A stretch of 64,000 nt of DNA, from the NCBI GenBank assembly GCA_047967505.1, contig CM106541.1; one strand, written 5' to 3'. Source of the DNA: Dipteris shenzhenensis. Lineage: Eukaryota; Polypodiophyta; Polypodiopsida; Gleicheniales. The position numbers were made by a program, and so were the translations under genes. Positions 22,501-33,505 of this stretch are shown here, piece after piece (positions within the stretch are counted from its first letter, which is position 1; every line of letters begins with the position of its first letter). The notes under the pieces are model-generated. The model had not been told where the DNA came from. It was given only the letters and a program-made list of their open reading frames with translations, and made no database searches.

Positions 22501-25500
22501 CCCCTCTAGTTTTGTCAGTCCTCAACGTCTCAACCAAAAAAATGGTCTGCATATGTCCACCAGAGTCAGCAAGGAAGGCTCTCTAGTGGTCTCAAGATCC
22601 ACTAGAGAGCGTGCCTCAAAGAAAAAGCTCCATATGCTACTAACCACCAATTGCAAGAACAATAATGTCCCTACGCACTGGTAGCCATCAACTAGCAAGC
22701 CATCCACCGTCTAGTACCCCGCAGCATATATGCAACCAACATACACTCATCATCATCCTATTCGCTGGTGAGATAACATGGAATTAAGGGTTTGTGCACA
22801 TCATGATGCATTCTCCCACCCCAAACCATGATCCATTCTTCCACCCCAAACCACTTGTCCTATGACAATGTCCCGGATGCCCACAAAGCACTGACAACAA
22901 TTGAAAGCCTAGTGCTGGTCGAAACAACACCTTGGAGGAATTCTTTCGCCCTCCGCCATCCATAATGATCTTTATCCCTCCCTCTCCACATGGAATTGTG
23001 AAACTGCCACCGAGGGACACGTTGCCTAAAGTCCTGGAATTCGACCGATGATGGAGACATGTGCTGAGAGGCTCTGGTATCAAGAATTCACTTGGAATCA
23101 CCGATTTGCAGGGCAACCCCCTCTCCTTCAAAAGAAGTCAAAGAATCCGAATGTTGTAGATGTACATGCTGGAGTGATAGCTGCAGTTGAGGAACCAGCA
23201 CCCTCTTTTGATTTTTAAGGGCATTTCCTGGAGTAGTGACCTTTCTGGCCACAACGTTGCAACTTGCAAGTGCATTCTGCCTTCAATGCTTCCTTCTTTG
23301 CATCAAACTATTTCTGTAAGATGAATGAAGAGTCCCAATTCCCTTTACCTGGAGCTAGAGCTGGACCAGAGAGAGAGAGAGAGAGAGAGATGATGATCAT
23401 CATATGATGACACTCTTGGAGAGCACAACGTAATGGTTGCTACTAGTACCGTGTGCATTGCTTTGAGATTCCTCAAGAGAGTGTTTTCTAGGTTCCATGA
23501 TCAAAGCAATGCAAGTGCCTGTAGCATTGGTACAGCCCTGCTATGATAGCAGGTGTGCAATAGTGTCATGTTTAAATTGCAAATCCATTTGCTAAAAGCT
23601 AATGTGTCAATAAGAGAAATGAGGATTTGATGCTGTACTTTCTCCTGAGAGATTTTGTTAATTTGTTTGTAGGTTATATTTTTCATGTATCTACCTTCTC
23701 TGAAAAGAGTGATTTGTACATTATTATTTTCCATGTTCACCTGCCTCTCTCTGGAGGGAATGAGTCTTCTTCCATCCTTGATTGGAGTGGCTATTCCTGA
23801 CGTTTGAATGCTCTTCAGGTGCTGCGTACTGTTCAAGCTAAAGGTGTGCAGGGGTTGAGTGACAATGACAGACATAAATATGTCCCACCCACTGGAGGTG
23901 GTTTCGGTGTGAATTCTGCTTCCATGTTTCAGCAGCTTTCTTTAGCTGAGGTTCTACCTAATGCCTCAGTACCATTTGGTCCTGGGCCATACCGGTTTGC
24001 CCAAGCACGAATGGTTGAGGACCATACTATGTCACAAGTTGTGGTACAAGCCATGGCAGATGGAGGCTCAGTGGGGTTATTAATTGTTATTGTTGGAGCA
24101 ACACATGTTTTGTTTGGATCCAAAGGAACTGGGCTTCCTGCAAGGATTTCAAAGAAATTGCAGAAACGAACTCAGGCAGTTATTTTACTAAACCCTGAAA
24201 GGCAACGTATACGGAAAGAAGGCGAACTACCTGAGGCAGACTTCTTGTGGTATTCTGCTGCAAAGCAATGTTCTAGGAATTGCTTTGATCGGGCTGAGAT
24301 TGCCCGGGTCATGGATGCAGCTGGGAGGAGACGAGATGCTTTACCTAAGGTTTTTTAAAAATCATTTTTCAATATTACTTAAACTCCTCTCATTTCTTTG
24401 TTTCCCTTTCTTGAGTGATGCTGAAATAAGAAGTATCACATTGCAGATATATAGATAGATTCGTGTTCTTATATGCACATGATTTCATTGGGGTTGTAAA
24501 CGAAAGAGGGAGGGTGGCTGGGATTTGGGTGACAGCAGAAGTACAACAAGTCGAGGATACCTAGACCTTTCATATTTTATAGCTTATAAGTGTCCCCTGG
24601 TATCTGTTGTATGGCAAGCAGGATCTCCAAACTGGAATTGATCTTGGCCTTATCTCGCCAGAAGTATTGAAAGACTTTTTTGATCTGGAAAAACAACCTT
24701 TTATAGCAGAACTAACGCAACGTTTTCAGGTAGCAATGTGATACTGAGCATTCTTTCTCTGTCTCTTAACATTCCTGATCTTTTAACTCAGACTGTTCTT
24801 TTTCTTTGTAGGGTTTTCGAGAAAGATGGTTAGCAGACCCTCGTTTTCTTCAACGACTTGGCATTGAGGAGGCAATATCAATAACCACCACATTGATTGC
24901 TCAATATGAACGCAGGAAAGGGCGTTTCTTCAAAGAGCTGGATTATGTAATAACAGATACGGTCAGGGGTGCAGTGGTAGATTTTTTCACTGTGTGGCTA
25001 CCTGCCCCAACACTGTCATTTCGTGCATCTGATGCACAATCTCATGCATCAGGTGCTCTTGAGGGGTTGAAGGGCCTACTTGGGTCCTTGCCAGACAATG
25101 CCTTCCAGCGAGCTACAGGCGTTAATTGGGGTCTTCATGCTAGAATATTGGCTGTAGTAGTAGGTGGACTCAAGCTTTCCTCTGTGGGCTTTGTTGCAAG
25201 CCTTGGGACTGTGACTCTCACCAATACAGTACTAGGCATAAGACAATTTCTGAATCCACAGAAAGCTGGAAAGAGACAGAACAAGAGGTCTCCGGTTGTG
25301 AAGACAGCACTGGTATATGGTTTTTTCTTGGGAACGTCAGCCAATCTCCGTTATCAGGTACCACTACATTTATGTTGTGTCAATGTATATTGCGGTATTC
25401 ATTTCTGGTGTAGTTTGATAAGCCTCAGTTGCTACCTTGCTGGTCTGTATTTCTTCTGTATCTCAAGAAACAATAATTGAATGATTCTATGCTTGCTATT

Positions 25501-26089
25501 TATGATTGCAAGTTGTGGCGTAAGATCTAGTCTGCAGTTACGCAGATAAAAGCCCAATAAAAAAGTATGGCAATCATACTGGTTGAAAGCAGGCTGACTC
25601 GATGATTGCATACAGGCTATTGCAGGAATTGTGGAGCATTGGATTGCCGATTATTACCTTTCTTCTCAACCTGTCGCAGGAAATATTTTGTCCTTTGTGG
25701 CACGCACTGCAAATTCTTACTGGGGTACACAGGTAGGTACCTAGTAAAGAGAACTCTCAGATTCAAATCAGTAGTATTTTCATCATTGCACATGCTTAGT
25801 CCTTCATTGGTTGTCCTTCCAGCAATGGGTGGATCTTGCAAAGATCACTGGTCTGCAAGCGCATAATGATGAAACATCAGCTGTGGCAGAGCAGTTAGAT
25901 TTCAGCCAGGAGATGCGTTCTGAGACAATTGAAGCACTTTCATGCACATCTGAACTACCCGCTGACCAACTTAAGTCTGATACCAAATCTTGGGAGGTTC
26001 CCCTAATGGAAAGCATGATACCCTCAGCTGCTCAGAATGAAGATTTGGATGAGAAAGCAGTGAACAATGCTGATGGACGTGAAAGCTGA
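10596..26089 (+). CDS. RER5/6-like: RETICULATA-RELATED 5/6-type chloroplast protein (ChaN/DUF399 + DUF3411), 5' partial
   Basis: Six exons join in frame with GT-AG introns: 10596-10725, 23819-24349, 24622-24729, 24812-25357, 25616-25732 and 25823-26089 (TGA 26087-26089). All junctions here are phase 0 and exon lengths fit whole codons. The first exons give the end of a ChaN-like (DUF399) domain ([55 protein letters not shown]). The later ones give DUF3411 ([62 protein letters not shown]), with hydrophobic stretches near [18 protein letters not shown]. This fusion is that of Arabidopsis RER5/RER6, chloroplast envelope proteins of unclear biochemical role whose family affects leaf mesophyll development. 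The N-terminus and transit peptide lie left of the window. No stop or frameshift is seen, so the gene is probably functional. Confidence 0.93.
11305..11750 (-). repeat. 3' LTR of deleted gypsy element
   Basis: 446 bp. Directly repeated at 13815-14271 with few differences by eye, the main one being a missing ~10 bp near its plus-strand left end. Confidence 0.95.
11763..11945 (-). pseudogene. Gypsy chromodomain stub
   Basis: The frame [15 protein letters not shown]... [17 protein letters not shown] ends DFIIEDADI-stop at 11763. It has the aromatic/acidic pattern of integrase-linked chromodomains. It is preceded within a few codons by gag sequence, marking the deletion junction near 11935-11950. 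Confidence 0.75.
11920..12825 (-). pseudogene. Gypsy gag
   Basis: ATG at 12825 ([16 protein letters not shown]). The capsid-like stretch includes [20 protein letters not shown] and [13 protein letters not shown], then [24 protein letters not shown] at 12229-12231, of the CAG-to-TAG type, splits it. The final part runs into the deletion junction before any zinc knuckle is reached. Confidence 0.85.
12826..13814 (-). other. Gypsy leader with primer binding site
   Basis: This is untranslated leader between the 5' LTR and gag. The tRNA-Met primer site is at 13801-13812 on the minus strand. The plus-strand open frames here (e.g. 13226-13573) show no family signature. Confidence 0.8.
13815..14271 (-). 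repeat. 5' LTR of deleted gypsy element
   Basis: 457 bp; see the element entry. It is flanked on the right by the TCCCA target duplication. Confidence 0.95.
14353..14440. repeat. 44-bp tandem duplication
   Basis: Two copies of a unit beginning AGGTCCCAATGCATCTCTCC lie in the short stretch between the gypsy element and the outer hAT. Confidence 0.9.
15191..15571 (-). pseudogene. Outer hAT transposase C-terminal exon (dimerisation domain)
   Basis: An acceptor near 15571 leads into [20 protein letters not shown], then [20 protein letters not shown], the hAT C-terminal dimerisation signature. A long Asp/Glu tail encoded by CCT and CGT trinucleotide runs (15192-15262) precedes the stop. The donor of the preceding exon is GACAG|GTAATCC near 15680. 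Confidence 0.85.
15672..16489 (-). pseudogene. Outer hAT transposase central region (DUF659-type)
   Basis: The frame reads [20 protein letters not shown], then [21 protein letters not shown], typical of plant hAT transposases with a DUF659-like core. It is followed by [13 protein letters not shown] and [22 protein letters not shown] one-base frameshift near 16185 separates the halves. Its first codons abut the inner hAT insertion. Confidence 0.88.
16498..19907 (+). mobile_element. Inner hAT transposon with TIRs and 8-bp TSD
   Basis: It starts CATAGTTGC and ends GCAACTATG, a 9-bp perfect terminal inverted repeat. It is flanked by AACCAACT at 16490-16497 and 19908-19915. Removing the element plus one duplication restores the outer hAT reading frame exactly at its VVQLV/SEGEN junction. 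The ends carry GAAACG/CGTTTC repeats, including a 36-bp perfect palindrome at 16539-16574. Confidence 0.97.
16941..19400 (+). pseudogene. Inner hAT transposase (broken)
   Basis: From ATG 16941 ([20 protein letters not shown]) there is a BED-finger-like region, frameshifted near 17030 and 17410. The DUF659-type core follows ([51 protein letters not shown]). An in-frame TGA lies at 18249-18251, then a probable small intron (donor near 18349, acceptor near 18493) and a TAG near 18514. The dimerisation domain ([20 protein letters not shown]) begins after another probable acceptor near 18927. A TAG near 19246 precedes an Asp/Glu-rich tail ending about 19398. It cannot encode an active transposase as it stands. 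Confidence 0.9.
19916..20838 (-). pseudogene. Outer hAT transposase N-terminal region (BED finger)
   Basis: ATG at 20838 ([16 protein letters not shown]). The BED-type finger [13 protein letters not shown]...RVKAHL lies near 20710-20640, then a one-base shift near 20645 into a frame reading [28 protein letters not shown] follows near 20100, and the frame stops where the inner hAT inserted. The Cys and His pattern and the DGWSD motif match plant hAT transposases. Confidence 0.87.
21266..23150 (-). mobile_element. Probable degraded LTR retroelement sequence in the intron
   Basis: There is no clear gene. On the minus strand a TATA-like CCTATATAGGG lies near 21792-21801. Its downstream side is T-rich, with the GTTATTTGCATTCCGCTGCA stretch near 21650 seen in copia-type LTRs. 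22300-23150 has only short, unrecognised open frames. The call is tentative and no LTR ends were found. Confidence 0.3.
23215..23300 (-). pseudogene. Retroelement zinc-knuckle (gag) scrap
   Basis: The minus strand encodes [19 protein letters not shown], a CCHC zinc knuckle (C-G-x-K-G-H-Y-S-x-x-C-P) as in LTR-retrotransposon gag, with a stop right after. No other domain remains nearby. Confidence 0.55.
23364..23391. repeat. (GA)n microsatellite
   Basis: A short GA run in the intron, followed by an ATGATGATCATCATATGATGA stretch that is nearly palindromic. Confidence 0.85.
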
Positions 26090-26371
26090 GACTCTCTTGT
26101 ACAAATTTACAGGTGCAAAACTGAAAATGCCTCTTGTATGCTCTCAACACTAGTTGGGACAGAAATTGTATTTGCTGTCAATCAGGCTCATGGAAATAAT
26201 TATTTTTGTAATATTGTTACTTAGATTGTACACTTGATTGTCGTTCCAAGTTCTCCTACCTACATTGCATGTAGGTCAGAGGTTTAGGGGAGTATCCTTT
26301 TTGCAAGAGGAAATGGCATATCATTTGTATGCTCTTTATCATGAGGAATTATATTTATTGATCCAACCGAT
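26090..26371 (+). other. Probable 3' UTR and downstream flank of RER5/6-like gene
   Basis: T-rich sequence after TGA 26087-26089, with AAATAATTATTTTTGTAATA near 26193 as a plausible polyadenylation region. No ORF of note. Confidence 0.4.
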
Positions 26372-26472
26372 CTGTTAAGTGAAAGAAGCCCCTACTAGTC
26401 CTAAACCCAACATCCTAGGGTCTGTCAAGTGAAGAAAGCCCCTTCTAGTCCTAAACCCAACATCCTAGGGAT
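26372..26472. repeat. 50-bp tandem duplication
   Basis: Two copies of AAGCCCCT(A/T)CTAGTCCTAAACCCAACATCCTAGGG-type sequence, 50 bp apart. Confidence 0.85.
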
Positions 26473-28852
26473 CAGCCGCCGCTGCCTCCCAAGGCTGTTA
26501 TGGAGAAAGCACATCTCCATGCATAAGTCCATAGTGGCATCAAATAGCCCCCTGGGCCAACATGAATACATGCTAATAAGTATAAGCATGACAAATGTGG
26601 AGTTTTTGTTGAGCATGAAGAAAACACAGTAGAAACAAGTACACTCATGTGGATGCTCTTTCCACTCCATTTAGAGAACCAAATTACCTCAACTTTGCAT
26701 AATCTTGCTTTCATTTGCATAGTGAATTGTAAAGGAGTCCCTTGTTCATCACAATACATAAGATTAAAGGCGATTTTGGCTACCGTACCATAGACTTGGT
26801 ATCTAAGAGTTTGTATGTGTAAGTAAGGGGAGGCTATAGGTTAGGCCATCACACTATAATACATTTCATGAAGAACTGCATCTAATGAAACATTACATGA
26901 ATTCTTGGGTATAGTGTCATTTGAAATCCGAAATCGGCAAGTCTTTATTTTCCTGTGCACAATGTCAAGGGTTGTCTTGAGGTAGACACTATGATATCGA
27001 TTAAACTACAACTCCCTCATTTTATGTCAAATAGCAAAATTACTTTATATGCAAGCAACATATGGTGTAGATCTTCATTATTGACAAATGTTGAAATTAT
27101 TCTATTTAAAAGTAAATCTCTAAGGTTTGGAAAATTTGAAAATTTTACCTTTTTATGTGCACTTTATCTTAGGAACTTAACCGAATATTTTGACATATAG
27201 GGAAATACGGGATACATAAGGTTGTCTAGGCCACAAGGTTAACTTAATGATCTTATAGCTAAATGTACTTTGGACTTTTACCTTAGGTTGTTATGAGGGT
27301 TGGTTTAAACATTTAAAATAAATGTAGTCAGTTGTAACAAAGTCCAAACTTATCCAATTTTATAGGGATTACATTCCTTAGTGTGGTGAAGCAATAGAAA
27401 CGAAATAGGTGAAATTTGAGTAGGGAAGTGCCAAGTTTCACCCTTGTAAAATACTACATAAAAGTTAAACCCCACCCCAACACAATATCAAGGCTACATA
27501 GGCTTGGTACGAGGCAGGTTTTAAAGATTACCAAGACTAGTGGTGGCCTTTTTAGTGGGGCAGATGGTCCATCTAGAAGGCCTTCATGGCCAACCACATA
27601 TGGCATGTTAGCAAAGTACTAATGCTATTTCATCACTTAGCCATACCACCAAAATTTCCATGACACCTCACATTGCCACCTTAGCGCTTAGATTTAGATT
27701 TAGATGCTCGTTGGGGAGGGAAACGTTTAGACTTCACAAGCAGTCGTAGCTTGAATGAAGAACTACCTTTTAGTTTTGTGGTGAACAAACAATTTGCAGC
27801 ATGACCATTTGGAAGTTCATTTGACCGTTTTCTTTTGGAGCAAGGAGTTCTAACTAAGTCATTGCCATGTAAGGAAGATGCAAATAAAGAAAGGTGCTAC
27901 ACATTGCATGTTGAATGCCTTTGTGGTAAGACTCAAAGCATCACCAAAGATATTATTCAATGTCTTTTTGCTTTTGTATTCCTTATATACTCTATTGTAT
28001 TTCTTTTGTATTCTATTCCCAAGACTTGGGGACTCTTTTAGCTAAGTTTCAATGTACTTTCTTTGGCTTTGACATCTATTATACTATTATACTGATAGCA
28101 TAATGGATATTTGGTCAAGTCAATGTCTTATTGCTTTTGTATTGCTTATATATTCTATTGTATTTCTTTTGTATTCTATTCCCAGATGTTTTGTTCCTTT
28201 GATGGACTTGAAGACTCTTTTAACTAAGTTTCAATGTACTTGCAAAGCTTTGGCATCTATTATACTAATATATCATTAGCCTTCTCCTTTAGTGCTAGCC
28301 TTCGTCATGGCTTGAGTCTGCCCTTCACCTCCGGAGTGCCGACAGAAACTCAGTACGAAAACTTTGTATAAATGGATGCTCAAGTATGTGTGGGTGTGTG
28401 GATTTGTATGTGTGAGAGCATATTTTTATACTATGGTCTACACCCACTGTTGGGCGCTGATGACGTCAGTGGGGATGTCATAGTAGCTAGTTCCTGCTAT
28501 GCATGATGGAGTTTATGGTTTTAATTTTGTGAGTGACTATCATGAGATTGAAATTGCACTATGTTGTGTTTTTAGAGGATGAGTCTGGGAATGTTCCTAG
28601 ATTCATCTAGGTATAGATTAGCGCTTATCGACCTGCCAACTCATATTGACACTGGACTTAGCAGCTCATTGACCTGCCAACTCGTCTTGACACTCCAAAC
28701 GTAATGACACATCACATCAAGTACATGTAATGTGTCGCTTTAGCATGGTCACCACTTTCCCCTTCCATCTAAAATTGCCACCCTATACATGAAGAAACAT
28801 CATTAAGGATATATTATCTACCGCCTCTTAACTATGCTTGTTGCATGAGACA
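26473..28852. repeat. AT-rich intergenic DNA with a 162-bp tandem repeat
   Basis: No gene recognised. A 162-bp unit starting CAATGTCTT(T)TTGCTTTTGT is repeated at 27957 and 28120, ending about 28282. Short open frames elsewhere lack family signatures. Confidence 0.6.
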
Positions 28853-29593
28853 TGTTGACACTATAAGAAAATAATACAACGTCTGTGCTTAACAGATAAC
28901 AGGATCTCGTACGCAAGAGAGAAAACAAAATAGTATGGAGAATCAAGAATTTGATTACTGTAGAACTGATACAATAGATGGCGCTGCCTCCCAACCGTAC
29001 GCTCCTGTGAAAGAAGCTTCGATGGCGTGCTGGAAACAGTAGAAGACGGAGGTTGGATGCTAAGGAATCAGGGTTGCTGTAGCCAGTGATGAAATGGGCT
29101 TCACGGGCTTACTCTTATATAGCCACCAGTCGTAGTCGGTTAGGCTCAATTGGGTGACCGACCCAGTCCGCCCAAAATGGTCGACTGGGGGTCGGTCCCG
29201 AAATAGGCCACCGACCATACGATAGAATCGGTGCGCAAAACAGAGCAACTTACGTACGGTTTCTGTTCGGCCCAGAGCCATCCGGGATCATCTGAGGCTC
29301 CAAACGGGCCCCGCAACCCGAGAGTGGGCTGCCTCGGGAAATGCTCCGTCTACCCTCAGTGCGGTCAATCAAGGGATGCCTTCCCGCACTTGCATGTAGC
29401 CTAGTTGGCGGTGTGCCAAATCTATCTGAAGCCGTCCAGCCATCAGGCCACACATGGCCCCCATCTGGTGTCTAAACTAGGACCTACCGGATAACCGAGC
29501 TACTCAAATGCCTTCTCCTCATATGGGGGGCTTACAAGTAGAGTTAGCTGGTTCCCGCGTAGTTATACGAGAGTGGAGCATAGATATCTAACA
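28853..29593 (-). mobile_element. Solo-LTR candidate
   Basis: This 741-bp block is more GC-rich than its surroundings. It begins TGTTGACAC and ends ATATCTAACA on the plus strand, so both strands start with TGTT. A minus-strand TATATAAGAG lies near 29111-29120, about where an LTR promoter should be. No coding sequence adjoins it. The flanking pentamers AGACA and AACAC do not match, so the ends are uncertain. Confidence 0.45.
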
Positions 29594-29869
29594 AACACAT
29601 CATCAAAGAAATCTCCTTTGGGCACACAATGCCAGAGAATCTCATATGCAACCACCTAAATACTTTCACCTCATGCATGGTGATACAACACCTATGAGAA
29701 GTCATGTGATCTCCTAGTGCCACATCATATTCTCATGCAAGGTCTAGCTTGCCACATTAGGCTTCTGCACGGTCATGGACGTAGTAGATGTGACATGTTG
29801 CATCATTGATGCAAGTTGCAATTTCATCACCACATGTGCTATTTCATCATCCCATGCATAGAAACATGT

Positions 29870-29996
29870 GCGCATGAGATGACATGCCATCCTCTCACAC
29901 TAACATATGCATGAGATACCACTAGATGCAATGCCATCCTCTCGCATTGATATATGCATGAAATACCACGAGATGCAGTGCCATCCTCTCATGCTT
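29870..29996. repeat. 47-bp tandem repeat, about three copies
   Basis: GCCATCCTCTC recurs at 29886, 29933 and 29980, within units containing GCATGAGATACCAC. Confidence 0.85.
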
Positions 29997-31482
29997 GGAT
30001 GCATACATGTCGTATAAAAGTAATGTACTCAAGCCACCAAAACATGCCATAGTCCCCAAAACTATACATGGATGCATGCAATCTATGCAAATATGAAATA
30101 TCATTAAATATAAATAGAAACAAATAATATGTCTATTGTCCAATTATTAGCTCACACACCTATCAAATATTGATGTTTATCTCCTATGCTTAGATCAATC
30201 AATCATATACAACCATATATGATATACCATTGGATTAAGATCACCAGATGTCCTATCAACTCATAAACATAATCAATCAATCAAACCATGTATTTGTGTC
30301 TTATGTATTCTTCAACATCCAATGAAATGTAAAGGCAAGAGAGTATCTTTCCCACATAAAGAGACACTCTCATGCTCATTTTTTTCACTCACAAATTGCA
30401 TCTTGCTCCTCATTGCATCTCCATCATCTTGATCTCTTTTCACCTCGCTGGAGAATGAATTTGCAAAGACATCAAATTATGAAAGTTGTTGATAGTAGGA
30501 ATAGAGAGAGAAAAGAAGGAAGAGGATAGCTCGTGGCTGAAAGAGTGCGAAGCACACCATCAAGATACTCCTAATGAAGGTGATGAATCTCTTCCACTTC
30601 CCTACTCCCATCTAGTTTAGAGAATCCCTATGAGATGAACCTAAACCCCCCCCTTCCCTTTGGAGACCCATGCTACGATTAAGAGGGGTGGGCCAAGATG
30701 AGACATATGGAAGTCAACCATGCAAAGTCATGTCCATAAGATGTTTCATTCGTTGTGATGTGATTGGATGCCTGCATGCATCATTCATGTCCAAAAGATT
30801 TTTCATCCATTCTTTTGTGATCGTGATCGTATTCTTCATTGTAGTCAATTATTCTTACCTCCTTTATTAACCATCTTGACTTGGCATAGTGTTATCAATC
30901 CTAGTGCATGTAGAGAGGGCATAGCATGTAGTGAAGTATTTAATAGTGTTTGCCACTCTTATGTCCATCCCCAAGTTTTCAAGATTGGTCCAAAATCCTT
31001 TGAGAGGTGGAATCCATTGACTTTTTAATGTTCACAAGAGTGTGAAACATGTTGTTATTGATACTATAAAATCATTATATAACGTCTTTCATTCCCTTAG
31101 CAGTCAACAAGGTAGTGGCACCTACTTGTCTACATGATTTTACTCTCTTTATTTCATTCACAAGAGGTTGACGTGTTATACCATTCCTTACTTGTGTGGA
31201 AGATAGGTGTGATGCATGCAGTTAATTGTCTAAGCTCCCAAAGTTGAGAAAAATGCAAGTAAGGTGGAGATCATCCATTGATATCATTATGTATGTTACA
31301 AATGTCTACATGGTAGCCACTAGTCGACGAGTTTGCAAATTGTGGAGACTTCATGTATGGTCTTCATTAGTGCTTTTAGTAGGCAGATCTAGCTCTAAAT
31401 GCTGCACATCTACTCTGCAAATTGACAAGATTGCATTTCCTTGATGATGATTAGGTATGCTTGATTGGCCTACTTCCAAAAC
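29997..31482. other. AT-rich intergenic DNA, no gene seen
   Basis: Only short open frames without recognisable domains. GCATGCAT-type words are frequent near 30050-30110 and 30760-30790. Confidence 0.5.
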
Positions 31483-31749
31483 CTAAAAACTCAAATCCCT
31501 ATTAAAACTGTTATCATTAATCAACGATCTTGAAAATTGATTTTTAGCATGATCCTGTGTGCCTAAAGCATGTTCTGTAGTCTCGTAAATGTCTTCATGA
31601 TTCATGGAGGAAGAATTTGATAGTACATTCTCTGATGTATTTGCTATTGTGATTGAGTTTGCATTAGTGCCCACTGACATGGAAGGTAATAAAAAAGACA
31701 TCATTTTGGTATTTTTTCTCAAAACTTGAACTTTCTTCTTTCTCCCCAT
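31483..31749 (-). CDS. Hypothetical 88-aa ORF, possibly a first exon
   Basis: ATG at 31749 in the context CCCCATGGG gives MGRKKKVQVLRKNTKMMSF, then a Ser/Asn-rich stretch. The basic start is like the N-termini of DNA-binding or transposase proteins, but nothing further is recognisable. It could be chance. It points away from the transposase-like relic at 32177. Confidence 0.25.
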   Translation of the reverse strand: MGRKKKVQVLRKNTKMMSFLLPSMSVGTNANSITIANTSENVLSNSSSMNHEDIYETTEHALGTQDHAKNQFSRSLINDNSFNRDLSF

Positions 31750-32176
31750 GGTAAGTACCTATTTTAAAATTTATTCTTGTATTAGTTGAACATAAAATAG
31801 CACAAACATTCAGTGATAATACAACCAAGGGAAAACACATCCAATTGTGGATTGTATCTCCCTTGTTTTGCAAAAACTTGTAACTAAAATTTTGCAATTC
31901 ATGAGTACATTTTCTTTAGGACTCATTGTCCCATTTGTGATCTTTACCAAGGACTACACATTCATGCTACAACAAAAATCTAGTCTTAATATTATTTCTC
32001 TAGGTAGGTAAAATTCTTTCCGTTAATTGATTTATTTCCTTCAATCGATGGAAGGAGATAATTTATTTTCATGATCATTTATTTCCTTTCTATTGTTCTC
32101 ATTGTTTAATTTTTCTATGTCCTAGCTTAGGTCACCCATTTTTTGCACATTAAATTACTATGATGCATAATCATAG

Positions 32177-32660
32177 ATGGATGGGGATGACAACACTCCT
32201 AAGTCACGAGAGATTATTAGAGAGTACCATTTTTATATCAATGATTCGCATTCTCATGATAGACATATTCTTGTACATTGCTTCAATCACCATGATATGC
32301 TATTGAGAGATCATGGAGTCACATTGCAACAACGTTGGATTTGGTCTTATGCATGTGGTGCTAAATTCAAATCCACTAGGCAATTATTTGGTTGTACATG
32401 CAACACTTAGTATCCAAGTGACTTAGAGTAATTTCGAGACTAGCCATGGGAAATGAGAGCATGATGGTATAGGTGCATATGAAGCATTCTTTGTGGAGAC
32501 ACTAATTGTAGTATAGCATGCAATGGTTCAAGGATGCACAATATGTGGTCAAGTGGTGCACACAAAACTTGAGTACTAGTAAGGCATGTTCTTATGACAA
32601 GAGATTGAAGAGGATATTCTTTTGGTATGTGGATGCTACATGATTTTCAGTCAATGTATG
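32177..32660 (+). pseudogene. Uncharacterised transposase-like relic
   Basis: The frame from about 32177 contains HFYINDSHSHDRHILVHCF and RWIWSYACGAKFKSTRQLF. This resembles a family I recall from plant and protist genomes with the pattern W-S-D-G-C-x-x-Q-F-K, in which several key residues are altered here. It continues, after stops, through QWFKDAQYVVKWC to about 32660. The family is presumed transposon-derived; that is inference. Stops and frame changes make it a relic. Confidence 0.45.
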
Positions 32661-33016
32661 GGACTTCGGATGTCCCTTCTATCAAGAGCACTAGTTGCCA
32701 TGTATGAGAGGTTGCACCCTCTCATTACTTTGGGTTACACTCATTGGCATCCCCTATTCTATCCTTATCCGTATACACTTGATGGATACAATATTAACGC
32801 AATACCCTTCCTATACCCTTTCTAGGATCTACATGTGTGACAACATATCTTTATTATATTAATTCACAAATATAAGCTACATCTTCCACGTGATCCATAG
32901 GTAATCTATAGATCTATAGATTTTTTATATCGATCCAACAAGATCACAATAGAATCCATTTTAGTCCAAAGAAGTTGTGTTGTCTTCCACTCCATTTGTG
33001 TAAACAATTAGGGTTA

Positions 33017-33268
33017 TGGTTTTTTCACAGATGATTTTTCATATCTTTAAGAAATTTGATTTGGGAGGCCACTGGGACCCTAGCAACCATGTGCATAAAT
33101 TTTATGCCAAAAAAACCCCTGCAAGCCCAAAATCCGACATCATGCGACCAGAGCGCAGTTTTTACAAGGGTCTTTTTGGGCATAAAATTTATGCACATGG
33201 TTGCTAGGGTCCCAATGGCCTCCCAAATAAAATTTCTTAAAGATATGAAAAATCATCTGTGAAAACCC
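33017..33268. mobile_element. MITE-like long inverted repeat (252 bp)
   Basis: Two arms of about 108 bp (33017-33125 and 33160-33268) are near-perfect reverse complements, separated by a ~34-bp loop. The terminal sequence is TGGTTTT(TT)CACAGAT. TTA lies at 33014-33016 and 33269-33271, fitting the 3-bp duplication of Tourist/PIF-Harbinger MITEs. It could also fold as a hairpin RNA. Confidence 0.75.
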
Positions 33269-33348
33269 TTATTCTTATTAATTCTTGAAAAGTGATATTT
33301 TATTAATTTATCTAATCTTTGGGTTTTGATGTGATATGTTGGTTGTAG

Positions 33349-33505
33349 GATATCTTATGGGTTGATGAGTATACTGGACACAAGGGTGGAACCAAAGGGT
33401 CTTCTAGTGGGGGGATGGTGTCGATCGGCCACTATATCAACAGAGTGGCTCAACACATTTTGGTGTTCCATCGACAATTATTGCCAGATGGAAAGATGCA
33501 TTAGG
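33349..33505 (+). other. Unrecognised exon-like open stretch
   Basis: After TTGGTTGTAG there is an open frame DILWVDEYTGHKGGTKGSSS... about 50 codons long, ending at TAG. No family recognised. The acceptor-like start suggests an exon or pseudo-exon. Confidence 0.2.

Larger units (their letters stand above)
10726..23818 (+). other. 13.1-kb phase-0 intron of the RER5/6-like gene
   Basis: The donor is GTATAT at 10726 and the acceptor TGCTCTTCAG ends at 23818, between codons for PLE and VLRT. The intron contains a deleted gypsy element, two nested hAT transposons and fragments of other retroelements. 10726-11304 holds nothing recognisable. Confidence 0.92.

Noticed and set aside
23070-23090. Primer binding site from CTCTGGTATCAAG
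   Set aside because: It only partly matches TGGTATCAGAGC and no LTR boundary adjoins it.
26472-26759. Copia RNase H fragment suggested by CDEQG
   Set aside because: Only five residues resemble the CDNQ motif; no neighbouring RNase H or RT motif is present.
29870-29996. Regularly spaced repeats resembling a CRISPR array
   Set aside because: Direct 47-bp tandem units without unique spacers, in a eukaryotic nuclear context.
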